Part shown: piece after piece, positions 1-6,195 of the stretch
How the letters are laid out: every line of letters starts with the position of its first letter
Numbering within the stretch: position 1 is the first letter of the stretch
Source: Actinomycetota bacterium
GTDB lineage: Bacteria; Actinomycetota; Actinomycetes; S36-B12
Assembly: GCA_009700485.1 (NCBI GenBank)
Contig: WLLZ01000034.1
Coordinates: forward strand, 1-16,449
Direction: 5' to 3'
DNA length: 16,449 bases
The notes under the pieces: model-generated
What the model was told of the DNA's origin: nothing
The model's database searches: none
The model's input: the letters and a program-made list of their open reading frames with translations, nothing else
Made by a program: the position numbers and the translations under genes

Positions 1-584
1 ACGGTGGCACCACCGGCAGCAATTGCCCAGGCGGTGCGATCGCGCAACCTGGGCCATAGAAGTGCGAGAAAGCCGGCGGGGATGGCTGCATCGAGGCCGA
101 GTACCGCTGGGTCACCAATTGCCGAGGCGCCGAGTGCACCAAGTAGCGTCCCGATATTCCAAAGTAGGTAAACCGAAATTCCAGTTGCCCAAAATGCGTG
201 ACGGCTATGGGTCGGGGTGTGATCATTCGCGATTGACATCGCGGTTGATTCATCAATTGTTAATTGAGCGGCAACCGGCTTAAGCAGGCCACGTAAGTTC
301 AAAGTTGGGGCAATGTGCAAGGCATACAGTCCGTTACGGGCGCCAAGAAGCCAGGCTGTCAGTACGGCGGCTATTGCGCCACCACCGGCTCCTAGGACTC
401 CAACTAGCGCAAACTGAGAGGCCCCGGTGAACATGAGTAGTGAAAGTGTCTGGGTCTGCAGTGCGCTCAGCCCGCTAGCAACGCTAATGGCGCCGAAGGA
501 AAGCCCATATGCGCCGGTTGCCAGTCCGATGCCTATTGCACTTGTAGTTATTGGGCGCTTACTGCCATCAGGTGTATTCGTCAA
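1..584 (-). CDS. azlC: AzlC-family branched-chain amino acid permease, partial (C-terminus off window)
   Basis: Integral membrane permease subunit of the AzlC family, which with the small partner AzlD exports branched-chain amino acids or related compounds. The frame is open for 194 codons from a TTG at 584-582 to the window edge. Family hallmarks visible are an FTGASQFALVGVL-type segment at residues 52-64 after an N-terminal hydrophobic region, then a QLTIDESTAMS stretch at 107-117. AzlC proteins are usually about 230-250 residues, so roughly the last 40 are missing, and an azlD gene may follow outside. The TTG start is chosen because AAGGA lies 5 bases before it and the next upstream in-frame codons lie inside glpD. 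The gene overlaps the glpD 3' end by 17 bases, which suggests co-transcription. Family call is secure; substrate is not known. Confidence 0.85.
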   Translation of the reverse strand, partial: MTNTPDGSKRPITTSAIGIGLATGAYGLSFGAISVASGLSALQTQTLSLLMFTGASQFALVGVLGAGGGAIAAVLTAWLLGARNGLYALHIAPTLNLRGLLKPVAAQLTIDESTAMSIANDHTPTHSRHAFWATGISVYLLWNIGTLLGALGASAIGDPAVLGLDAAIPAGFLALLWPRLRDRTAWAIAAGGAT

Positions 585-2103
585 GGATTTCCTTCGCACG
601 TGGCGCTGCGGCGGCAAGGTCACTAGGCACCAGTGAGAGCCGGGTACGCCGTTCGAGGACATCGGCGACTGAACGGGCACCTTCGCAGCGAACCGCGAAA
701 ACCAGTTCAACACCGCGGACCCCGATTTCCGGGGTTAGTGGCTCAAGTAGCTGTGGGTGTTCATCGGCAAGTGAGGCAACCCGAGCGGCCTCGGCGCCAT
801 ATCGACGGATCAAACGGGCGGGCAGAGCTAGTGCGGGAGGTGCTGCCCCGGCGCCTACGAGAGCGACCTGCGTGGTTCGGCAGGGTTTGTCACTGATCAG
901 ATCGACGGCATCTTGGGCCATGCGCCTGTAGGTGGTGAGTTTGCCCCCGGTTACCGTGATGACTCCGTTTTCGCCGCGGCGTACCAAGTGTCGGCGCGAG
1001 ATGTCTGAAGTCTCGCCATTTGGGGTTTGTGGCGGCGCCACTAATGGACGCAGCCCGGTGAAGGCCCCTACGGCGTCACTTGCGGTGACCGGAGTTTCCA
1101 AAACGCGGGAAACTTGCGTCAAGATCCAGTTGATGTCCTCCTGGGGTGGGTACGGCACATCGGCAATCGGGCCGGGTTCATCAATATCCGTGATACCCGC
1201 AAGTAGTAGACCATCTGGTCTGGGCAAAACAAAGCAGTAACGCCCATGCATTTCAGGAACTGGAACAGTCATCGCCGCTCGCGGTCGATGCAATGTTTCA
1301 GCGCGCAGCACCACATGGGTCCCGCGCGATGGGGTTATCACGACCTGGGGGTCAAATGCTTCAGCCCAAACCCCTGTTGCGCTTATCACGTTCTTGGCGG
1401 GTATCTCGATTTGCTCATTCTCGTCGTTGACGACACTGACACTCGTACCGTCGGCGGACAAGACTCGGTGTCCGGTAAGAATCCGTGCGCCGTATGCGGC
1501 CGCTGTTCGAGCAACCGCAACAACTAGGCGCGCATCGTCTTCCAGAAGTCCATCCCAAGCCAATAGCCCGCCGCGCACCCGCGAAGCATCAATGGCTGGC
1601 AGCAATCGGCATGTCTTTGCTGGGCTAATTACATGTGCCCCCGGCAGTACATGTCTGCTGGTTCGAGAAAGTGCGCGCAGCGCATCTCCGGCCGCGAAGC
1701 CCGCGCGAGTCAGAACCGCAGAGCCAAAGCTGGTGTCGTTCATGATTGGCACCACTTGCGCGAGCGCACGCACTAGATGGGGTGCGATATTTGTCATCAG
1801 GTGGCCGCGCTCTACGGCGCTCTCCCAGGCGACATCGACTTGCCCGTTTGCTAGATACCGAAGGCCTCCGTGTACCAACTTGCTCGACCATCTCGAAGTA
1901 CCAAAAGCCAGATCATTGGATTCGAGTAGCAGGACAGAAAGCCCCCGGGTTGCGGCATCGAGTGCGATTCCCGTTCCAGTGATGCCACCGCCGATGACAA
2001 TGACGTCAAAAACGGTGGTTGCGAGGGCACTAACATCTTGGCGGCGGCGCTCGGGGGAGAGGTCGGCCAGTGGATCACCTACCGGGAGGAAGTCCACGCT
2101 CAT
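568..2103 (-). CDS. glpD: Aerobic glycerol-3-phosphate dehydrogenase (FAD)
   Basis: Membrane-associated flavoprotein oxidising sn-glycerol 3-phosphate to dihydroxyacetone phosphate and passing electrons to the quinone pool. The product is 511 residues, close to the usual 500-580. Visible: the Rossmann dinucleotide motif VIGGGITGTG (residues 36-45), the GTSRWSSKLVHGGLRYL block (68-84) typical of GlpD, DGLLEDDARL (184-193), SRGTHVVL (259-266), GLRPLV (350-355) and the FAD-closing TGGKLTTYR (385-393). A short C-terminal DAO_C-like helical region follows. The ATG at 2103 is the first start in frame. No clear Shine-Dalgarno precedes it. A CACTAT box at 2119-2124 (minus) could be its -10, giving a short leader. 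It diverges from the AGPS-like oxidase gene, and the azlC start overlaps its 3' end. A glpD next to an AGPS-like flavoprotein is also known in Mycobacterium tuberculosis (glpD1 region). Confidence 0.95.
   Translation of the reverse strand: MSVDFLPVGDPLADLSPERRRQDVSALATTVFDVIVIGGGITGTGIALDAATRGLSVLLLESNDLAFGTSRWSSKLVHGGLRYLANGQVDVAWESAVERGHLMTNIAPHLVRALAQVVPIMNDTSFGSAVLTRAGFAAGDALRALSRTSRHVLPGAHVISPAKTCRLLPAIDASRVRGGLLAWDGLLEDDARLVVAVARTAAAYGARILTGHRVLSADGTSVSVVNDENEQIEIPAKNVISATGVWAEAFDPQVVITPSRGTHVVLRAETLHRPRAAMTVPVPEMHGRYCFVLPRPDGLLLAGITDIDEPGPIADVPYPPQEDINWILTQVSRVLETPVTASDAVGAFTGLRPLVAPPQTPNGETSDISRRHLVRRGENGVITVTGGKLTTYRRMAQDAVDLISDKPCRTTQVALVGAGAAPPALALPARLIRRYGAEAARVASLADEHPQLLEPLTPEIGVRGVELVFAVRCEGARSVADVLERRTRLSLVPSDLAAAAPRAKEILDEYT
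590..594 (-). promoter_or_regulatory. Shine-Dalgarno for azlC
   Basis: AAGGA read on the minus strand, 5 bases before the TTG start at 584, inside the end of glpD. It decides the unusual TTG start, because the frame has no ATG near its beginning. Confidence 0.55.
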
Positions 2104-2109
2104 GTGTGT

Positions 2110-2124
2110 CAGGCTTTCATAGTG
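2110..2124. promoter_or_regulatory. Overlapping divergent -10 elements between glpD and the AGPS-like gene
   Basis: Only 18 bases (2104-2121) separate the two divergent start codons. On the plus strand CAGGCT (2110-2115) lies exactly 6 bases before the GTG at 2122, a leaderless arrangement. On the minus strand CACTAT (2119-2124) could serve glpD with a leader of roughly 8 bases. No good -35 was seen for either. Positions are inferred from consensus only. Confidence 0.4.
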
Positions 2125-3777
2125 ACCGTTAACCCCTTTGCACTGACCCCGGACAGCACTGATCGGTTCACCCGTTGGGGGAGGTCGCCTAAGCCGGTGG
2201 CCCTGAGCATGCTTGCCAAGGCGTTCTTGGAATCCCAGGTTGGAGCAGGTAGGCCACTGGCGCCGACACCGGTGGCCAAGGATTTGATCCCGGAGTCCAG
2301 GCTCCCGGTCGCCGTGCTCGCGGCCTTAATTGCTGCGGTCGGAGAGCCGCAGGTGCTACTAGATCCCATGGCCCGGCTGCTACACAGCCGCGGGATGTCT
2401 TATGTAGACATGCTCCACCGGCGTGGAGCCGATACCAGCACCGTGCCGGCCGCCGTGTTGCAGCCAACAAGCCATGACCAAGTGTTGGAGGTGCTTCGCA
2501 TTTGCGTCGAGCACCGGATATCGGTGGTGCCGTATGGCGGGGGCACCTCGGTTGTTGGGGGAGTCACCAGACCAACTGAACCAATCGGCATCGTTATCAG
2601 TTTGGACAAACTCAGTGCGCTCGTCTCCCTAGATGAGGTGTCGGGTCTGGTACGAGTGCAGCCGGGAATGACCGGGCCGGTTCTCGAACGCCTGCTGGGC
2701 GCCCGCGGATTCACCCTTGGCCACCTGCCGCAGTCATGGGAGCGTGCGAGCTTCGGAGGGTATGCGGCAACTCGATCCGCCGGGCAAGGCTCAACTGGTT
2801 ATGGCCGAATTGACGACATGATTGATTCGGTGACTCTCGCCACGCCAATTGGTACTTGGTCCGCGGGCCGGGTGCCGGCGAGTGCTGCTGGGCCAAACTT
2901 GATGCAACTTGCCCTTGGAAGCGAGGGAGCATTTGGCGTCATCACCGAAATCACCCTACGTGTGCGGCGCCTTGCTATCGCCCGTCGCTATGAAGGGGCG
3001 ATAGCCCCTAGCCTTGCAGCGGGTATCGATGCCTGCCGCGAGTTGGCGCAACTCGGGTTAACCAGTGCGGTGATAAGGCTTTCTGATGAAGCCGAAACGG
3101 TCGCAACACTGGCGATGTCGGGCCCCACCGGAGTTAAACGCAAAATATTTGACCGGTATTTAGCAGCCCGCGGAGTAGGCCAGGGCGCACTCTTGATTAT
3201 GGGCTGGGAGGAGCATTCTTCGGCAATTTTGAACGCGCGGCGCGATGCGGCGTGGGCGGTGTTGAAGAAGTTCGGCGTAGTTTCGCTAGGCAAGGGCGTA
3301 GGTTCAACTTGGGAGCATGGCCGGTACTCGGGCCCGTATCTACGAGACACGTTGCTAGACAGTGGCTACCTGGTTGAAACCTTCGAGACCGCAACCTCTT
3401 GGGTCGAACTGCCCAATCTTCATGAGGTTATTCGGCGGGCAGCACTTGACGCTCTGCAGGACCCTGAGCACACCCCCTATGTCATGTCTCATATCTCGCA
3501 TGTCTATGAGACGGGAGCCTCGCTTTACTTCACGGTAATCGATGGCGGAGGAGCAGGCTCAATCAAACGTTGGCTGGCAGCGAAAGCCGCGATCAGTTCT
3601 GCATTGCATCCTGCCGGCGGAACTATTACCCACCACCACGCCGTTGGCCGCGATCACGCACCATGGCTAGGTGCCGAAGTTGGCCCGGTTGGCATGGGGC
3701 TATTGAGGGCCATCAAATCCGAACTTGACCCGACGGGGATCATGAACCCGGGTGTGCTTATTCAAGTCGCGGAATAA
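2122..3777 (+). CDS. FAD-binding oxidase, alkylglycerone-phosphate-synthase-like
   Basis: VAO/PCMH-fold flavoenzyme related to alkyldihydroxyacetonephosphate synthase, which swaps the acyl chain of acyl-DHAP for a fatty alcohol to form the ether bond. The product is 551 residues. Visible: an N-terminal RWGRSPKPVALS block like the WWGWG-type start of bacterial AGPS-like proteins; the FAD pyrophosphate motif VVPYGGGTSVVGG (135-147); a PxSWERASFGGYAATRSAG region; the SHVYETGASLYFT segment with Tyr469; and the THHHAVGRDHAPW motif with His504-506, the triad essential in AGPS. The LDPTGIMNPG tail is the usual flavin-oxidase ending. The frame is open back to 2038 inside glpD, but the GTG at 2122 is preferred because CAGGCT lies 6 bases upstream. 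Neighbouring glpD handles the same DHAP/glycerol-phosphate pool. Whether it makes ether lipid or oxidises another alcohol or hydroxy acid is open. Confidence 0.85.
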   Translation: MTVNPFALTPDSTDRFTRWGRSPKPVALSMLAKAFLESQVGAGRPLAPTPVAKDLIPESRLPVAVLAALIAAVGEPQVLLDPMARLLHSRGMSYVDMLHRRGADTSTVPAAVLQPTSHDQVLEVLRICVEHRISVVPYGGGTSVVGGVTRPTEPIGIVISLDKLSALVSLDEVSGLVRVQPGMTGPVLERLLGARGFTLGHLPQSWERASFGGYAATRSAGQGSTGYGRIDDMIDSVTLATPIGTWSAGRVPASAAGPNLMQLALGSEGAFGVITEITLRVRRLAIARRYEGAIAPSLAAGIDACRELAQLGLTSAVIRLSDEAETVATLAMSGPTGVKRKIFDRYLAARGVGQGALLIMGWEEHSSAILNARRDAAWAVLKKFGVVSLGKGVGSTWEHGRYSGPYLRDTLLDSGYLVETFETATSWVELPNLHEVIRRAALDALQDPEHTPYVMSHISHVYETGASLYFTVIDGGGAGSIKRWLAAKAAISSALHPAGGTITHHHAVGRDHAPWLGAEVGPVGMGLLRAIKSELDPTGIMNPGVLIQVAE

Positions 3778-3806
3778 GTGCTTAGCGTGAGGGGGCGCGG
3801 ACAAAA

Positions 3807-3842
3807 CCCGCTCAGGAACCCCCGAAACGGGGACAAAGCGGG
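3807..3842. repeat. Nested inverted repeats downstream of the AGPS-like gene
   Basis: Outer arms CCCGCT (3807-3812) and AGCGGG (3837-3842) are perfectly complementary and enclose a tight inner hairpin CCCCG-AAA-CGGGG (3820-3832). No T-run follows, so this is not a classical terminator. It lies 30 bases after the oxidase stop codon and ahead of a promoter-like TAGCCT. Confidence 0.5.
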
Positions 3843-3858
3843 GGTGCGCTGTTAGCCT
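3830..3858 (+). promoter_or_regulatory. Possible orphan promoter in the convergent gap
   Basis: GGGACA (3830-3835, four of six matches to TTGACA) and TAGCCT (3853-3858) are separated by 17 bases. The same TAGCCT hexamer serves as the presumed -10 of dapA. Transcription would begin near 3865, where no start codon follows, and run straight into the hairpin at 3881. It may be chance. Confidence 0.25.
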
Positions 3859-3880
3859 GAAAGCGCGCGAATTCAGTTAA

Positions 3881-3911
3881 AGGCCGGCGGGCACGGGGGA
3901 TCCGCCGGCCT
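3881..3911. terminator. Bidirectional intrinsic terminator between convergent genes
   Basis: A perfect 10-base-pair stem, AGGCCGGCGG (3881-3890) with CCGCCGGCCT (3902-3911), has an 11-base loop. On the plus strand it is followed by ATATTTTATT. On the minus strand it begins 5 bases after the GNAT stop and is followed by TTAACTG. It sits exactly where the AGPS-like and GNAT transcripts converge. Confidence 0.85.
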
Positions 3912-3916
3912 ATATT

Positions 3917-4468
3917 TTATTGCGAAGGCTCGAGCCCGATATTGGTTACCAGCCGAACTTCGCGCATAACTATGTCATCGCTGATGACGCGATCGCGGTA
4001 TGCCGAGTCCGGGCCCCAACCACTTTCGATGAAAAATGCTCGTGAAAGTTCATCGGCCAACGGGAGCCAAATAATTAAAGTCTGGCTTCCGCTCGCACGC
4101 AACTGATCAACGGTGGCAGCCAAAAGCCTTGAGCCGTGACCTTGACGTATGCAATCTGGATCAACCACTAGGGCGAGCAACTCTGCGGTGGTGGGGTCAG
4201 AATCTGGATCAATACTTGGTCCGAAAGCGGCGTAGCCGACCAGCGCATCGGAGCTACTTGAGCCATCGAGTGCGACCATGAGGCGGTGGTTTGGTGTCGG
4301 GGGGTTCAAGATTCCGGACGCCCAAGTGAGAGCTAGGTCACCTGGATCAAGGGCTGCAAGTTCAGCCGCGGGCAAAATATTTGAGTAGTTAACCTGCCAG
4401 GACCGGATTTGGACCGCAGCGATGTCATCAACATCTGAGGTTCTGGCAGGTCTTACTCCGGTCGGCAC
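3917..4468 (-). CDS. GNAT-family N-acetyltransferase
   Basis: Acetyl-CoA-dependent acetyltransferase of unknown substrate. The 183-residue product has the GNAT order: a start VRPARTSDVDDIAAV (beta1-alpha1), a VGYAAFG strand, then motif A with LLALVVDPDCIRQGHGSRLL, whose RQGHGS (residues 108-113) is the pyrophosphate-binding R/Q-x-x-G-x-G loop, and a late FFIESGW segment typical of motif B. The frame could extend to a GTG at 4507, but I prefer the GTG at 4468. CACAAT (4475-4480, minus) lies exactly 6 bases upstream as a -10, and the domain begins right after it. It diverges from thyX and converges on the AGPS-like gene. In several actinobacteria dapB occupies the place upstream of thyX; it is not seen here. 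Confidence 0.8.
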   Translation of the reverse strand: MPTGVRPARTSDVDDIAAVQIRSWQVNYSNILPAAELAALDPGDLALTWASGILNPPTPNHRLMVALDGSSSSDALVGYAAFGPSIDPDSDPTTAELLALVVDPDCIRQGHGSRLLAATVDQLRASGSQTLIIWLPLADELSRAFFIESGWGPDSAYRDRVISDDIVMREVRLVTNIGLEPSQ

Positions 4469-4474
4469 GACTAC

Positions 4475-4480
4475 ATTGTG
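4475..4480 (-). promoter_or_regulatory. -10 element of leaderless GNAT gene
   Basis: CACAAT on the minus strand matches TATAAT at positions 2, 4, 5 and 6 and is followed by 6 bases and then GTG (4468). No Shine-Dalgarno is present, consistent with a leaderless transcript. Confidence 0.45.
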
Positions 4481-4516
4481 CCGTGTCGTAGGCGCGCGCA
4501 CCAACACCGGTTTCGG

Positions 4517-4522
4517 TACTGT
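4517..4522 (+). promoter_or_regulatory. Candidate -10 of thyX
   Basis: TACTGT, 11 bases before the GTG start at 4534. Initiation about 6-7 bases downstream would give a leader of only 4-5 bases. No clear -35 seen. Confidence 0.35.
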
Positions 4523-4533
4523 TCCCCGATAGG

Positions 4534-5268
4534 GTGACCCACGTGATTGAGATTCCAGGGCTGCTATTTCGCAACGACGTCACCGTAGAACTAGTTCGAG
4601 CGGGTGCAAGTGATGCCGATGTGGTCTTCGCGGCCCGGGTATCTACCGTCGGTGAGCAATCACTTGATGATCTAAACGCCGACCCTGCGTCGGCTAAGGG
4701 GCTGATCAGTTACTTGATGCGTGAGCGTCACGGCAGCCCATTCGAACACAATTCGATGACATTCTTCGTACAGGCACCAATTTTTGTCTGGCGCGAGCAT
4801 ATGCGCCATCGCGTTGCCAGTTATAACGAAGAGTCGGGCCGCTACCGCGAGTTGCAGCCGGTTTTTTATGTTCCTGATAGAGAGCGCAATGTACTTCAGG
4901 TCGGTAAGACGGGCGCATACGAGTTTTTACCCGGCGATGATGGGCAATACGATTTAATCGACTCCACTATGCGTGAGTCTTGCCGGCAGTCCTATATGGC
5001 TTACCAAGATCTGCTAGCGGCCGGCATCGCCCGCGAGGTGGCGCGCATGGTGCTTCCGGTTTCGATCTTTTCCAGCGCATATGTGACCATGAATGCCCGG
5101 GCGCTGATGAATTTCCTGTCTCTTAGACGCAAGGCGGAGGCCTCCCAGTACCCGTCGTACCCGCAGCGCGAGATCGAGATGGTGGCTGAAAAGTATGAGG
5201 AGAAGTGGGCGGAGTTGATGCCACTTACGCATGCAGCGTTTGTCGCCGCTGGGCGCGTTGCGCCTTGA
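4534..5268 (+). CDS. thyX: FAD-dependent thymidylate synthase ThyX
   Basis: Makes dTMP from dUMP using methylenetetrahydrofolate as carbon donor and FAD/NADPH for reduction, independent of ThyA. The product is 244 residues, normal for the family. The ThyX signature RHRx7S is present as RHRVASYNEES (residues 91-101), preceded by WREHM. Other conserved parts include RHGSPFEHNSMTFFVQAP (65-82), ARMVLPVSIFSSAYVTMNARALMNFLSLR in the C-terminal half, and a final REIEMVAEKY helix. The start is GTG at 4534. A second in-frame GTG lies 9 bases later and cannot be excluded. dapA begins 15 bases after the stop, the common actinobacterial thyX-dapA order. Confidence 0.97.
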   Translation: MTHVIEIPGLLFRNDVTVELVRAGASDADVVFAARVSTVGEQSLDDLNADPASAKGLISYLMRERHGSPFEHNSMTFFVQAPIFVWREHMRHRVASYNEESGRYRELQPVFYVPDRERNVLQVGKTGAYEFLPGDDGQYDLIDSTMRESCRQSYMAYQDLLAAGIAREVARMVLPVSIFSSAYVTMNARALMNFLSLRRKAEASQYPSYPQREIEMVAEKYEEKWAELMPLTHAAFVAAGRVAP

Positions 5269-5271
5269 CGA

Positions 5272-5277
5272 TAGCCT
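5272..5277 (+). promoter_or_regulatory. -10 element of leaderless dapA
   Basis: TAGCCT followed by exactly 6 bases and then the dapA ATG at 5284. It lies in the 15-base gap after thyX, where no Shine-Dalgarno is seen. Confidence 0.55.
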
Positions 5278-5283
5278 TCACCC

Positions 5284-6195
5284 ATGCCCGGGCCTAGTAC
5301 TGCTAATCATCCCTTTGGGGTGATGTTGACGGCGATGATCACTCCGATGCATACCGATGGCCGTGTTGACCTTGCTGGTGCCCAGCGTTTGGCTGCCCAT
5401 CTGGTTGACAACTTGGCGCACGACGGCTTGATCATCAATGGCACCACCGGTGAGTCAGCCACGACAACTGACGAAGAAAACTTCGATCTGATCCGGGTGG
5501 TAGTTGAGGCCGTTGGCGATCGTGCGACGTTGGTTGCCGGTGTCGGGTCCAATGACACGGCGCACTCGGTATTCAGCGCCAAAGGCGCCCTAAAAGTTGG
5601 TGCCCACGCGGTGATGGCGGTCAGCCCTTACTACAACCGCCCGCCCCAAGAGGGACTAATTCAGCATTTTAAGGCGATAGCTGATGCAACAGATCTTCCA
5701 CTTATTGTCTATGACATCCCAAAGCGCACCGGGGTGGCGATCGAGACTGAAACCTTGGTCCGCATCGCCGAGCACCCGCGGGTTATCGCCTATAAGGATG
5801 CGAAGGGTGATCTCGACGCGAGTCAATGGGGTATGGCACGAACTGACCTAGCTTGGTACTCCGGTGACGATATTTTGAATCTGCCGCTACTTGCACTTGG
5901 TGCCGCCGGGATGATTTCAGTTGTTGGTCACTTAGTCGGAGATCGGCTAAAGCAGATGGCAATGGCCTACGCCGCTGGTGACGTAACGAAAGCCCGTGAA
6001 ATCAATCAGAGTTTACTACCGGTATACACCGGGGTGTTTCGTACCCAAGGGGTAATTTTGATTAAGGCGGCGCTCGGTGAACTCGGCCTTCCTGCCGGCC
6101 CGGTGCGGTTGCCCTTGGTTGATGCGAGCGCAGCGCAATTGGCCGTACTGCGCGCTGATCTTGCAGCGGGCTTGGTCAGCGGGTTTACCGAATGA
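5284..6195 (+). CDS. dapA: 4-hydroxy-tetrahydrodipicolinate synthase
   Basis: Condenses pyruvate with aspartate-semialdehyde, the first committed step to diaminopimelate and lysine, feeding cell-wall peptidoglycan. The 303-residue TIM barrel carries the pyruvate-binding GTTGES (residues 53-58), SPYYNRP (114-120), VYDIPKRTG with catalytic Tyr143 and substrate Arg148 (142-150), and the Schiff-base lysine Lys171 in VIAYKDAKGD (167-176). The ATG at 5284 fits the leaderless TAGCCT-N6-ATG pattern. The stop overlaps the rnj start by 4 bases (ATGA), so the two are translationally coupled. dapA-rnj adjacency is widespread in Actinobacteria. Confidence 0.97.
   Translation: MPGPSTANHPFGVMLTAMITPMHTDGRVDLAGAQRLAAHLVDNLAHDGLIINGTTGESATTTDEENFDLIRVVVEAVGDRATLVAGVGSNDTAHSVFSAKGALKVGAHAVMAVSPYYNRPPQEGLIQHFKAIADATDLPLIVYDIPKRTGVAIETETLVRIAEHPRVIAYKDAKGDLDASQWGMARTDLAWYSGDDILNLPLLALGAAGMISVVGHLVGDRLKQMAMAYAAGDVTKAREINQSLLPVYTGVFRTQGVILIKAALGELGLPAGPVRLPLVDASAAQLAVLRADLAAGLVSGFTE

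Noticed and set aside
2038..2121. Upstream extension of the AGPS-like gene to ATG 2038
   Set aside because: It would overlap glpD by 66 bases and adds residues that mirror the GlpD N-terminus; GTG 2122 with CAGGCT-N6 is better.
1394..2122. Plus-strand open frame of 242 codons opposite glpD
   Set aside because: glpD carries all family motifs on the other strand; this product is Ser/Arg-rich with no domain.
4469..4507. Upstream extension of the GNAT gene to GTG 4507
   Set aside because: The extra 13 residues do not resemble the domain, and GTG 4468 has a -10 at the leaderless distance. The extension is not strictly excluded.
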